Shown here one piece after another: positions 1 to 11,882 of a DNA stretch of 64,000 nucleotides (the stretch's first letter is position 1; every line of letters begins with the position of its first letter). The stretch is from Ischnura elegans. Its lineage: Eukaryota > Arthropoda > Insecta > Odonata > Coenagrionidae. Position numbers and translations under genes: made by a program. Below the pieces are notes generated by a model. The model was given only the letters and a program-made list of their open reading frames with translations, did no database searches and was not told the DNA's origin. The stretch is taken from NCBI RefSeq assembly GCF_921293095.1, contig NC_060258.1:2418001-2482000 (forward strand), read 5' to 3'.

Positions 1-1274
1 CGACGTTTGTTTAGTTGGATCCTGCATGAACCTTGGGTGTTGATTGAGGCGTGTCAATGAGGCAATGATGCCTGCCCTCGAATACTGCCCGGCACACCAC
101 CTTTTGCAGAGTGCTCTTCGCTCTTCTCTTGGCCGCGCTCTCGTGCCTTGGCTAGATGTTCTTGGTTCCACTACGACGGCGGACTCCTTGCTGTGAACCA
201 CTCCTCCACAACTGTGGGCACCCATCTCACTCTCTCTCAATCCGAGAAATAATCCTTACTGGCCAAAATCGCGAAAACCTCTAATAATCGGCTCTCCGGA
301 ATAGGGATTTTACTTTTTAAATATGCGATGTTCTCAGACCATCACAATATGCTATGTATCGATGGACTATTCCTTCCGATATTTGTTGCCCTATCTCTGT
401 AGATGAATGACTGCATCGAATGAAGCACATTCAATGAATTTGCGTCTCATTGAATGTGATATCATCAAATTTGGAATTTATTAATGAGTGCAGCTAATTG
501 TTGTGAATCTTTTTCTAACAAAGCAAATGATGTACCATTCGGATAAAATAAAATTATTCTAGCTCAAAATGTCAATAATTTCTTTTAGATTAGAAATTGG
601 AATCATGTGTGGTATATTGGGTTCCAATAAAAAAATTCTATCCCTCATCAAAGCCGAGGCAATATTTTTCAATTTTATAGGCATAAGATATGTATTAACA
701 TTGAAAATGAAAATAATTGGGCTTAGCACTTAAAAAGGATTAGTGAAATAGGATGTCCTCCTAATCCAAGGAGGATTAAACTCATTTTAATGGCTGGAGG
801 TAATTCACGTCTAACAGACTGGTGGCATATACATACATAATACCGTGTTGTGATGGTGACTGTAAGTTTAACATGGGGAGATAAATGGCCTTATGTATTT
901 ATTTTTAAATATTATTACATACTCGGATGAATTACTAAAATTGAAGATCCTCCATTTAACCAATTTCTCTGGTATTTATTACCTGGAGGTACAGCTCCCC
1001 CTCTTAAGGCATCATTTCTCATTGTGTGTAATTTAGTGGTATCAATAATATTTCATTGATATTGAAGGCCAAATGTTGGTTTCCGCTCATGATAAGTTAA
1101 TAAAACCATTTACAGAAACATCGAAAGTTTAAAACAACTTGTTTTCTTTTAGAAAGGTGAATATGGCTCTTCATGCTGATGGACAATGGTTTAAGACTAT
1201 GTTCATTCACGATATTTAACATTGTGCTCAAGTTTAAAGGAAGTAAGTGAATCAATCAGGTAACCTCGCTATTG
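1..1274. other. Non-coding stretch, no gene recognised
   Basis: I see no convincing gene here. The first 200 bases are relatively GC-rich and hold a 43-codon plus-strand frame from about 67 to 198 that I cannot assign. The rest is AT-rich with many stops in all frames, and no repeat is shared with the rest of the window that I could find. Confidence 0.4.
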
Positions 1275-1728
1275 GGGTGCGGTCCAACGAACGCTACATT
1301 ATCTAGAGACGGAAGTGCTCCGGAGCACAGGCCCATAAGCACTAAGTTCGCTGCAAGAATTTTTCCTTGGACCGGTCATGAGCCAAGTCAAAATGTCGGA
1401 AATGAACGAGGGCGGGCTAGCTGGGATTATAAGATCGAAGTCATGGTTTTAATTGCGAATTGAGGCCATTATAGTCATTGGATATTAATGATTGTGTTCG
1501 AGTATCAATGAAATGAATTTTATTTTCCAGTATCGAGGTTCCACAAAGTACAGCAAGACGCTTTGAACTGTATTTTTCACACCTACCCCTGCAAATTCCT
1601 TCTGAATAAAACTCATTATATTGGTAAAGTAAAAAGTAGGCCTGTAGCACTTTGTAGCGAATAACGGAATGCTTGAGAGCTCGTTGGTGGCGCTCCAAAG
1701 CATTGGTAACGTTCTTTGGACCGCACCC
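1275..1728. mobile_element. Small non-autonomous TIR element (~450 bp)
   Basis: The two ends are inverted repeats. The left end reads GGGTGCGGTCCAACGAACG and the right end, reverse-complemented, reads GGGTGCGGTCCAAAGAACG; similarity fades after about 26 bases. The interior has only short open frames that look accidental. The target duplication is not clear: only a 2-bp TG flanks both ends. The first seven bases match the ends of the 14.6 kb element at 5063-19702, but the sequences then differ, so kinship is not shown. A MITE-like DNA transposon is the best description; the superfamily is unresolved. Confidence 0.6.
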
Positions 1729-2238
1729 TGGGAGTGGGAAAAAAATTTCAAATAAACAAATTCATCCAATATTTTAAATTTATAATTTAGGATATGCTTA
1801 AAATCTCAATTTAACTAATCCATATTTATAAATAAGTTTCATGTGTAAATAGAAATTACAGATGAGATATTTCTTGAAACAGCGCCATAAAAACGTCCAA
1901 TTCTTACATCACCCCGGACAATCTTGATTAGTTGTCGAAAACTAAACACTTATGGCTATCAGAACAAATTTGCCACAGACGCATCTTTTATCAGTCATAA
2001 CAATCTTGAATGGTCAACTTCAGGTAAAATATTTGTCGTGATTAACGTTACCACAACCTTCACTAGTTCTAACAATGTTGAACATTTAAAGAAAATCAAT
2101 TTTAATAGCGGCATATTCAGTTGAAATTGTCAATCGAATAGGCAGATTTTTTCCAATAAGTCTGTGAGGCAATTAAAGTTGCAATGGGTATTGCGTAGCA
2201 ATTGTCTTATTGGATGCTTTTGATTTGTCTTAACTTAA

Positions 2239-3290
2239 CCCTTAAGCTGCGGGAGCGTCAAAATTTTTCTGCCACTGTGTGCGGGACATGAACGGGGAAG
2301 ATATTTTTCCGTCGACCCCGGGCGTGTGTCTAGCAGGTAGTGGACCCTCATAATCCGGGACTGCCCACCCTACCCCCTGATGACAGACCATAAATACAAT
2401 TGAGCCCTTTCTAAGAATCGTAATTGGAATTAAAATATTTGAACGTTACTTTTTCTAAATTGAATCTAAATGAATTTTTTCCTCAAATTTGGCCAGCATG
2501 ACATTTTTATGAGCGATTTGATATCAAACAGTAATAAAATCCATTGATTTTTAACCATATCCCTCAATATTACAACCACACTTCAGCCGATTTGAACTTT
2601 GGGGAGCAATCAGATGCGGTAGGTAAAGGTAATAGATAATTAAGGTTAAAATAGGCATTCTTTTTAGAAATTATTGTATTTATGGCACTTAGAAATCAAT
2701 ATTTGAATGATAATCTCTAAAACAACCCATACATAGAGCCTTCTCACAGTCTCTGCACCAAAAGCGCGTGTCTTTTCTCTTTTGATCCCTTTTTTTGGTA
2801 TTATTACACTTGAAACATGCTCTCTGGGGTTTTTTGTGCCCTCACAATCAGGTATTTTTTCAATAAAATGCCTAGCTTTTAATCTTTCAGGAACGTTAGC
2901 ACCAACCTGAAAGTTTTCTGTCAATATTGTGTCGTCGGTTCCTAAGAAACTATATTTTTTTTAGTAGCTAGTCTGCAACAGCCCGTACCAATTTTCTATA
3001 AATAATTTTCTTTTTAGTTTTCAACTTGAATACATAAAAGGCGTTTAACAAAGTTACATCAAGCAGGTGGAAAAACAGTTTCTTGTACCACTTCACTGAC
3101 TACCTCATACATTCCAATGATCCAATCACCATATCGGATTTGTCAACCAATCTCATATTTTTTACGTAATCAACAACAGCGTCTGGTTTGAAAATTACGT
3201 TGTTTGTCCGATAACATATATTTCTCCAACAGTGCCACCAAGCGACTAATCTATTGCCATATTGAGTTAATCCTTATGAATTTATGCTGT
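2239..3290 (-). mobile_element. piggyBac-like element, 5'-truncated relic
   Basis: On the minus strand this carries the C-terminal part of a piggyBac-family transposase (2689-3290) followed by a 3' tail. The tail ends at 2239 with TTAA (2235-2238) directly outside CCCTTAAGCTGCGGGAGCG. TTAA is the obligatory piggyBac target, and a CCC-starting GC-rich terminus is usual for this family. No matching GGG-TTAA end was found before 3420, so the other end is lost. The relic lies in the second intron of the minus-strand ZAD gene. Confidence 0.75.
2689..3290 (-). pseudogene. piggyBac transposase C-terminal fragment, broken
   Basis: Read on the minus strand, successive frames give the family's hallmark blocks. 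A segment resembling KSRKWYKKxFFHLLDxxxxNAY appears as SVKWYKKLFFHLLDVTLLNA near 3090. A C-terminal cysteine-rich domain with repeated CxxC pairs and a final CF-x-DYH motif occupies about 2691-2830. Two in-frame stops and at least one frameshift, near an A-rich run at about 2840, break the reading frame. The conserved catalytic N-terminal half is missing. It is dead as a transposase. Confidence 0.75.
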
Positions 3291-3423
3291 AACCATTTCT
3301 GTCAGCAAACATTTCCTCCCTAGATTCCTACTATTGTAGACAAAAACCAAAGAGAGTCACTTTTAACTGTACTACATTTATACTACACCAGTCTTCAAAT
3401 AAGAAAAAAAGAAAAGTACTCAC

Positions 3424-3842
3424 CCTGCAACATTTACTCGTCAAACTTTTTCTCAGAACTGCGTTTGATTCTAAACAAATCTTTTTGAAAACACTGAATT
3501 CCGTCAGTTTCTTCAAACACAGTGGGCACATGGTAGTGGGCAGGCCATCTCCCACAGCAACCTGAGATGTTAATAAACAAGTTAAACGTCAACAGAATTC
3601 GGAATTATCTTGGAAAACAAAATGAAGTAAGCAGCATTGTAAAGGAAATGAATAACATATAATGCGTAACTTACATGTAAACCGACTAAATCATGCAGGG
3701 TATCCTTCACAGTTATTTTGCATGCTACACTCGAAGAGAATATGTTGTAATAATAATCATGATTCTTCATACAAAGTCTGCAAAGGTCAATTTCTGAATT
3801 CCTTAGTGAAGATTCCGTTAATATCCCGCTGGTACGACTCAT
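3424..3842 (-). CDS. ZAD zinc-finger-associated domain gene, first two exons
   Basis: This encodes the N-terminal ZAD, a treble-clef dimerisation domain found at the start of many insect C2H2 transcription factors. Exon 1 runs from the ATG at 3842 to 3675 (56 codons, phase 0) and ends at the donor CAT|GTAAGT. Exon 2 runs from 3561 to 3424 (46 codons), between an acceptor ATCTCAG|GTTGCTG and a donor CAGG|GTGAGT. The two zinc-binding pairs are present: C21-R-L-C24 in exon 1 and C68-P-L-C71 in exon 2, with the usual LxxLxxF-type spacing after the second. No zinc-finger exons are visible further left; a piggyBac relic sits in the next intron, so the gene may continue outside the window or be truncated. 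It is a head-to-head paralogue of the copy starting at 4886. The splice phases and intact cysteines suggest it can still be expressed. Confidence 0.75.
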
Positions 3843-4885
3843 GTTTTCACTTCAAAATATCATTCAAAATTTAATTCAGGTCTATCGTCAAAGAAATCAT
3901 CCACTCAGCATTAACAAACATCACAAAATCCCACAAGGAAAGTGCATTCACTACGAGTATGTGCGAAAATGAAATACTTTAGAATGCTCAACGAAAGGAA
4001 CATAAAAGCCAACAATTAATGAATCGCCTGAAAGATATACCAGGACGAAATAGCACGGACCGAGAATATTTTCAACAATTTTGGACACGATTACAAATTC
4101 CGTGGACACGACATACACAACAAAGATTGATCCACAACGTTACTTGTTAATATGAGACAATACAATTAAACCTCAGTATAGAATCGATGTTTTATAGTTG
4201 CCATTTTATCCACCAACAGCAGACCTATAGAACAGGCCAAACATCCGCGTTTGAAGACAATTTTCTTTCCATTTGATAAAATAAATATAGAATACGTTGA
4301 TATTCATATTTTTTTTCAACTTGTTGTAAAATAACGGTTTTTTGTTATATTTATTCATTAATTTGTCCAGAAACGGAATTTAAGTCCAATTTCAGCTTGC
4401 ACTAGGTCACATTCCATCTACGCTCTTGAAATCTGAAAAATGATTCTAACCTTTCTTTGATGTAACATTAATCGTTAAAAAATATCTTTGCATTAAACTT
4501 ATCAATAAATCTCTATTTTATACCACTAATCGTTGAAAAAACCTAATTTTTCGATTGTAGAGCTGTTGCATAGGTTATCCTCTAGCGGTGCAATACACAA
4601 CTAAAGTCCGGTATCTGACCTAAATCTCGCTTGCCTGGTCAGTTACTAAGTACGGTGTCTTGAATAACATTAAAATTCATGTGAAGTATTTGCTGTTAAT
4701 TCTGCTGCAATGTGATTTATTTTTGAGGCCATATTTAAATATGAGCTTATTACGCCCTTTTCTTTGATAAGGCCAATGTTTTTGCATTGGTGTACGTCAT
4801 GGAAATGATCTTAATGTATTAGGAATTTGGAAATCACTGAGTGGTACGTGGATGATTTGTTGGAGTGAACTGGTTTAGAGATGGA
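3843..4885. promoter_or_regulatory. Divergent spacer between two head-to-head ZAD genes
   Basis: About 1 kb lies between the start codons of two oppositely oriented ZAD copies. A short block containing GTGGATGATTT occurs just upstream of both starts (about 3892-3910 on the minus strand and 4848-4860 on the plus strand). It recurs upstream of the third ZAD fragment near 63910, which suggests a retained 5' UTR or promoter block. The rest is AT-rich with no gene. No confident TATA box can be called. Confidence 0.45.
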
Positions 4886-5062
4886 ATGAGTTATTGCAGT
4901 GAAAGCATTAGTATTACCATTGGAGATTTCTCGGAGTCTTCAGGAAAGTATTCAGAGAGTACCCCGTGCAGACTGTGCTTGAAGAAAAATGATTATTATT
5001 TCAACATATTCACTTCAATTGTGGCAAGCCTGATAACTGTAGAGGATGCCTTATATGACTTA
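4886..5062 (+). pseudogene. ZAD gene, exon 1 left part (disrupted)
   Basis: The plus-strand ZAD copy starts at the ATG at 4886 (an upstream in-frame GTG at 4865 is not needed). It carries the first cysteine pair C28-R-L-C31 and matches the minus-strand paralogue codon for codon up to YDL. The TTA leucine codon at 5060-5062 is then followed by a 14.6 kb transposon. The missing 12 bases of the exon and its GTAAGT donor resume at 19706. Even with the transposon removed, the codon at 19712-19714 is TAA where the paralogue has TTA, so the frame ends just before the intron. Both changes argue that this copy no longer makes a full ZAD protein. Confidence 0.75.
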
Positions 5063-5461
5063 GGGTGCGATTCATAGACGGCACTTTAGGCTAAAGTATA
5101 CTTTAGCCGGGCTAAAGTCTGCTTTTTCCGTTTCATAAACGCCACTTTAGAGGAAAAATGGCCGAATCGTCACTTTACCGTAAAGTGCCCAACCGGAGCT
5201 CACTTTAGGCGTAGCCTACGTTATATACAAGGCCGTCCAACGTGAGCTGAAAACGGGCAGAATGAGCATGTCTGGAGTTAGTTCCAGTTGTCGCCGCTGG
5301 CGCTGTTTTGAGAACAAAATTCGTATGGGAATGAATGGCGAACATTTGAAACAGACACTATTTTGTTCAAAATTAGTCCTCTTTTCGTGATTAGGGTAAA
5401 AGATAACAGTTTAATGTAATGTTGGCACTTATTTTCGCTATTTTTATGTGAAAAAATGTCT

Positions 5462-8240
5462 TCAAAATTTTAGGTACTTCCGACATAGTGGTTTTTTCGT
5501 AAATGCAGGACTTTTTACAGTGTCAGTTTCCTTTTTAGCATAATTGTCCAGCAGTGGCCTCAAAAACTTTTGTAAAATTACGGGAAGCAATACTTGATTT
5601 GTGCACTGCTTACAAGCAAACTCCTTCCGAAATCTAGGTAAAATGAAAGTCACTAATTGTTCTACAAGTAACTGGCGATGCAGAAACAGTATTGCCCGAA
5701 TAGAAAATTTTGCAGCCATGTCTAAGAAATATATAAACTTTTTGCTCGGATAACGAAGGCCACCTCTATCCAAATGCTTCACTAATAACAGTAAGGGAGC
5801 ACTTTGTTGACATCCGGCGAGAGGCTCCAGACACCCGATGCACTCAGTTCTCTCCTCTGCGATGCGGACTAAGTAACCCGCCACGAAAGCTACTGCAGCT
5901 TCGCTCATAGTGGCCACGGTGGCTTCTGAAATAAACATTTTAAAAATTCATAAGCGATGGTCACTTGGTGAAATTTGTCAGCAATAATTAAACAAACACC
6001 TTTTTAGTTACCTTACCTGGAATAGGGCTATTTAATATCTCGAGAATATCTTCCGGTAGCGTAGGAGCGTTAGGAGTTTCATGCACCTTTGGGATGTTAT
6101 TGACCTTCCTGATAGGCAACAGTGACTTTGGGTCCGGGCCAGCTTCTCCTCCCTCGGCAAATAGTTCCGGATCAACATTGGCATCAGATGATGCGGATAT
6201 CAAACCGGTCACCAGTGTTGACTCGATGGCAAATATCGATGCCCTAGCGTCCATTGTATCGTTGTAACCTCCCATTTGTCGCAGGTGCGAGAAGAGGGAC
6301 TCAATAGGATCACTATTAAATTTCCTGGTTAAAATGTAGTGAAATCCAATTCCCAGCAAATACTTCACGCAGTGAACAGTAGACAATGTTGTTAATGTCA
6401 ATGCGTTGTACGTTTCTTCGGTCAGCTTATTCCCCGCTAGACCACTCTTCTGAATGTTTTTGATGTAATCCAAAAAATCGTTTTCCAACCAGTCTAATCG
6501 CTCATCCGTGATTTCCTTGAAAATCGCTTTGTCGTCACATCTTGCATGCACACTGTGCGTGGTGTTCGCGATGTCATGAATATCGAACCATTTTTTAATT
6601 ATTTTAATAAATTTAATGGTTTCGTCAAAACTGGCAATGTCCTCAGTTTTCTCCGGCTCGATTGCTTTCAAGGTCTCCAGAGCTGCGAGCACTTCAGCAG
6701 AAAATATATTTTTTGCCCTCTTAACGTTCATTTTCTCTATCGGAGACGGGTACACAGTTTTGAAATTCAAATTTCTGACTGGTTTTATCACACTGTTTTT
6801 CTGCAATCGGTAGAGTAACCTGACGAAGTCACTGGATATGTCTACCCCGTTAGATGTCAGTCTACGGTCAAGAAACTGATTTCGTATGTTCTTAAGGATG
6901 TGACAAGAATCGTAACTCAGAAAAAGAGGCCGAAATGGGGCCACAGGGTGCGCAATGGAATACTCTGCGTCCTTTCTTCCACTCATCAGCTCAAACATAC
7001 AAGTGTTCACTTTATGGCCATCAGTGCAAATTCTCACCACAGAGAAACCTGCCATTTCCACCGATCGAAGAACATCCTGCGTCAGTCTGAACAAGTCAGC
7101 TCCCGTTAGTTGGCTAACGAAATAGTAAGCCACAGGGATTGTCACATGCGTGGAGAGGCCGTGCATAACGTAGCACAGCAACTTGTTGGCAATTTTGTTT
7201 GACCCCTGGTTAGAGGGAACAAGGTCATTCGTTCCAAGGAACATGTCCAAATTTCTATCATAAATCATCTTCGGCTTAATGGCCATTTCGTCGATGATCA
7301 ATGAACATACTCTCTCGTGGGGATGGCGCAGTCTCTCCGATTCGACATTCAGTCTTTGACGAATAAGAGTAGTCACCCCTGTCGACCCGCTGGACCGACC
7401 TACATACGATTTCAGGGTACTTTTGCAGGGCAGTGTTAGTATATCTAATTGCCGCACCACTCTATAGCCTTTTGGACTCTTTACAGACCACATGATGCAC
7501 GATTTTATTGTGCTTTCGTTGTACATCTTCGTTTTTCTGGCAGAAAACATTTTAATTTGTTCCAGAAGGAAGTGGGCCTTGTGGTTTCCTTCCTCAGAAG
7601 CCTCTTCCAGCTTTCGAACATTTTTTCTGACAAGATCATCTTTTCCATGGGGGCACAATTTTTGCAGTTTTCTTCTCAGTCGGGCGTGAGCGATCCTCAG
7701 TCGTTCTAAGCGGATGGCTTTCCGCTTGTAAATTTTCAGCCTCAGGCGCAATTCAGATATTGTGTTCATGCACTTATTTGTGCAGTCTCCACGTCCGCTT
7801 TCTTTCACATTCACGTGCAATCCAACATTTACCTGCTGCGTGTTATGTGAAGGTGACAATTGCTCGGGGATAGGTGAAAGTGGATCCTTGGTAGCCCGTG
7901 ATGATTCCTGATGACCCTCGATACGCCTCCTTTTCGGTGGTCGTCGTGGATTCACCGGGGTAACTTGTTTGTGCGCTGGATAAAACGGGAAAATCGAAGG
8001 AATGACGTCAGGCAAAAGACATCTTTTAGTCGTGCTGGAACTAAAATCTTCGGCCCTAAAATGAAGACTGCAGATTCTTGCCCACGACGATGGTGACCAC
8101 GGAGTGCCCTTTTCACCTTTCCTCGATATAACAGCAAGCCACTTCGATCTCAACCCAGGATTTGAGGGAAGAGAATGAAAAGTCACACCTTCACTATTTT
8201 CACTGCGCGACTTGCAGAATGGAACACAACAAAGCACCAT
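5462..8240 (-). CDS. THAP-domain P-element-type transposase, two exons
   Basis: This is a P-superfamily transposase related to THAP9. Exon 1 runs from the ATG at 8240 to 6017 (donor CCAG|GTAAGG). Exon 2 runs from 5925 (acceptor TTTATTTCAG|AAG) to the stop at 5462. The joined product is 895 residues, close to the ~900 of vertebrate THAP9. The N-terminal THAP zinc finger is intact: C5, C9, W34, C57, H60 and a terminal LLPDVIPSIFPF-type box (about 1-90). A basic nuclear-localisation stretch follows at 99-106 and a Leu/Arg-rich helical region at about 160-195. The RNase H-like core shows D317 in IIDEM, D407 in CTDG, the conserved SYDSCHILKNIRN block at 442-454 before the insertion domain, and D644/E647 in SDPIESLFSHLRQMGG. 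Exon 2 carries the AGYLVR...C-x2-C C-terminal tail. I see no internal stop, so it may be functional; the unspliced exon 1 product would end nine codons after the donor. Intron retention could make a truncated repressor, as in Drosophila P, but that is inference. Confidence 0.88.
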
Positions 8241-8999
8241 GGCGAATTGTCACAAACTAAATTTTCGACGAGAATATTCAGGGAGAGATCTTCAGTCGAG
8301 ACCCGTCAGAAGGCGTGTGTTCCCTGTCCCCCATGCAGCGATGGAAGGGTAATGAATGAGCAGGCTTTTGTGTCTAACTGCTCCTTGTATTCTCAAAATT
8401 TTTCACAATAAGGGTTTTCCGCGCTTACCTGGCATAACGACCTGGGGATTCCCTAATCCTTGGCAATCGACACACCACTCCTCCACCCCTTCACCTCAAA
8501 ACCCCTATACACAGAAGCATTATTCTACGAATTCGGATAACACATTGTGTTTAAATTTTCTTAGAATTGCCGCACGGTGTAATTCTATACATAGAAACCC
8601 TTGAATTCCCCCAAATATGACCATCACCGCGGCAGGTACGCGGACGCGGAGTGGAGAGAGTGTCCAAGCAAAACTAAACCGGAGGCCAAGAAAAAACAAC
8701 CTTGGCTAGCCATGAGTTTCTATGAATAATTCATGCAAATAGACGAAGTTTTTTCAATGAACACCATAAAGATGCAAACATTATGATCCTTAGCTAAAAG
8801 ACAAAGCAAAATTGGAATAATAATATTTCCCTTTCATTAAACAATTTCATTTTGTTGATAAATTTCAAAAAATTAAATAATATGATAATAAATAGATTAT
8901 AGCATTTCATACGAAGCATAATTACATAGTGGTTAGTCATGTTATTTATCTATGGAAGTTATTAGTTATCTATCCGCTGGTTGTGTATAATTCACGTAA
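8241..8999. other. P-element 5' non-coding region
   Basis: This is the stretch upstream of the transposase start. The start codon context is GCCATGG, favourable for initiation. No TATA box or other promoter element stands out. The sequence turns AT-rich towards 8750-8990. Confidence 0.4.
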
Positions 9000-10035
9000 C
9001 TTTCCCCCCGGTCCCCCTTTGTGTAGACCAAGATCCCCCACTGCTAAATGTTAAGCCCTTGAGGTTCATCAAGTCAACGCGAGGGAAAAAGGAAGCCACC
9101 ACCCGAGATGGAAACTAGGGCGGTGCAGGGGGCACGTGCCTCTGGAGGCATATTTCAAGGAGGGGAGCTAGAAATTTTTTAAAATTTATTGAAAAGTTGT
9201 TTAACTTTGATAATTGAATTAGTTAAAAATAATAATTCCTAAATTATTAAGAAAAATGTTAAACAAAACTTCTTAATAGCAACACTCGGTGAGTAATTTC
9301 AACTACCGCACCATAAAAAATTGCTTAAGGGGGTACTATATTTTAGAAGTGGAGATAGGAAGGAATGGAGAGAGGGGATCGAGGGAGGGGTGGCGTCAAC
9401 CTGATCTTTGCACCCCCAGACAAAACTCCGCCTACGCGTGCGTGTCTTTTTAACAGTGTCTTTTTTATCAAAGAATTAGTTTAAAACAGCCGTTTTTGAG
9501 TCTGGAAAATCCTAAATTTCAAAATCCCCGAACCCCCCTTCGGCTAGGGGGAATTCTCCTGGTTGTGCAGCAATTCATGTAGCAAAGCCCCTCACCCCCA
9601 CCTAGTTGGTGCAGATCTGGATCCGTCACTGCTAGATGTTAAACCCTTGGTGTTCGTCAAGGATATCAACGCGGGGAAAAAGGACTTTAATGAAGCCACA
9701 GCCCAAGACTAGAGCTAGGGCGTTGCAGGGGGGCGTATGCCTCTAGCGAAGATTTCAGGGAGAGCAGCAGAAAAATTTTAAACATTTATTGGAGGGTTTA
9801 TTTGATTTTTATAATCAATTTAGTTAGCAACAATAATTAAAAATCATTAAAAAATAACATTAGTAAAAGTTCTTCATAGCAAACATACGACGAGTAATTT
9901 CAACTAACGCACCACAAAAAAATGGTTTACAGAGGTAATATATTTTAGGGATTTTAGGAGTGGAGGAAAGAAGGGGATCACGGGAGAGATGGTGGGAAAC
10001 TGTTCGTTGCACCCCCTGACAAAGCTCCTAATTCT
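9000..10035. repeat. Two diverged direct copies (~440 bp each) inside the P element
   Basis: A block at about 9000-9430 recurs at about 9590-10030. Matching landmarks in the same order include the phrase TGCTARATGTTAARCCCTTG, a region around GGCGGTGCAGGGGG versus GGCGTTGCAGGGGG, CGAGTAATTTCAACTA, and a purine-rich GGAGTGGAG tail. The copies differ by roughly one base in five, so the duplication is old relative to the clean transposon ends. No coding potential is seen. Confidence 0.6.
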
Positions 10036-11882
10036 GGCCCCTTCACGACCAGTTAATAGCCTCAAACCTGCGCTGAAGACGCGCATGGCGTTATGACCGC
10101 GGTTCGATTCGCGGTTCAGGAGATATTTTTCTCGTGGCATATCTTATATATTTGGTAAGTTTTTGGTTAGTAAGTAATCATTTTCATCGAAAAATATTTT
10201 GCAATCGGGTCCAAAATCAATCGCCTAAGGACTAATTTTCTCGAGACCTCGTTAAAATAAATATCCTCGCTTTTTATCATACTTCATTATTTTCCCCTGC
10301 CAAACACCCTAGAGTTGGCTTTCTGGGTATTATGTAGATTTACATGCATTAGAAAGAATTTAGAGCCTCTCTTAAGATAAAAATTACGTAATTTCATCAG
10401 TTCCGTTGCTATTTCCCGTAAGATCTCATGTAATTCATGTTCTCAAAAGAGCGCCTCTACCGGCCGAAGACTCAACTACGTGCGCTGTCCCAGCTTTTTC
10501 CCGACGTTGGACGGCCTTGTATATAACGTAGGCTACGCTTTAGGAGTCGTTCCGAATGGAGGAAGAGATAACCTCACAGGCATACCTACGTCACAGAAAA
10601 TGGCGGCGGGCGCCAAACATATTCAAAATGAAATGCCGTACAAGTATGATGCCGTAAAAGATAGAAAGGAATGATTAAAAACCGTGGGACGTACATGTTT
10701 TTAATTTTATACAAGAAAATATAGAATTATCGCACACATTTTGTAGTCTTACTCATTAAAAGCCGAAACATAGGAAGGATAACCTTAAAGGAATACCGCA
10801 GTCTTCAATGCATACCTGTAATGCAATCCTAATAATGGACAATTTAAGAAAAAATTACAATTTTTAGCGTACGGATAACCTTTAGGCATACTTCAGTCTC
10901 TAATTTGAACATGAAAATCAATTCATAGATTGCAAAATCTATTAAGAACTTAGGCGTTGAAGACGGGATAACCATCGGGCATACCTCTGTCTGTAATGCA
11001 AACACGACAAACAATGCACAATAAATATCAAAATTCCAGTTATCGGACGAAAGATAACCTTCAGATATATTACAGTCTTTCACGTAAATGTGCAAAAGTA
11101 TCCTAAGAAAGGACAATTTATGTAAAATTATAATTATCGGAGTAGGGATAACTTTCAGGCATACCTCGGTCTCTAGTGTAAACATGACAAATTATGGACA
11201 ATTAACATCAAAATTTTAACTTTTGGTTGATAATTACTTTCCGTAATACCTAAGTCTTTAATATAAATGCACAAAACTATCCTAATATTGGACAATTTAT
11301 GTAAAATAGTTGTTATCGGAGTAGGGATAACTTTCAGGCATACCTCTGTCTCTACTGTAAACATGACTAACTATGGACAATTATTATAAAAATTCTAGCT
11401 TTTGGTTGAAAGATAACTTTCTGGAAAAGCTAAGCCATTAATATAAATGTGAAAAACTATCCTAAAAATGGACAATTTATCTAAAATTATAATTATTGTA
11501 GTAGGGATAACTTTCAGGCATACCTCGGTCTCTAGTGTAAACATGACTAACTATGGACAGTTATTATAAAAATTCTAGCTTTTGGTTGATAGATAACTTT
11601 CTGGAAAAGCTTAGCCATTAATATAAATGTGAAAAACTATCCTAAGATTAAACAATTTATGCAAAATAGTTGTTATCGGAGTAGGGATAACTTTCAGGCA
11701 TACCTCTGTCTCTACTGTAAACATGACTAACTATGGACAATTATTATAAAAATTCTAGCTTTTAGTTGATAGATAACTTTCTGGAAAAGCTTAGCCATTA
11801 ATATAAATGTGAAAAACTATCCTAAGAATGGACAATTTATGAAAAATTATAATTATTGGAGTAGGGATAACCGTCAGGCATA

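Larger units (their letters stand above)
5210..10537 (-). mobile_element. P-superfamily transposon, complete, nested
   Basis: The element is bounded by 34-bp perfect inverted repeats (5210-5243 and 10504-10537) beginning CGTAGCCTACGTTATATACA. It is flanked by a 7-bp direct duplication CTTTAGG (5203-5209 and 10538-10544). Duplications of 7-8 bp are normal for the P superfamily (8 for the Drosophila P element, 7 for 1360/Hoppel and Galileo). Length is 5.33 kb. It holds one two-exon minus-strand transposase gene (5462-8240) and about 2.3 kb of non-coding DNA upstream, which includes a diverged tandem duplication. The CTTTAGG target is itself part of the subterminal repeat of the surrounding 14.6 kb element, so it jumped into that element. 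The intact ends and long open transposase frame mean it could be autonomous. Confidence 0.85.

Noticed and set aside
10844-11364. Minus-strand frames of 113 and 63 codons with repeated TEVCLKVI
   Set aside because: They follow the 180-bp DNA repeat, whose length is a multiple of three; no independent sign of a protein.
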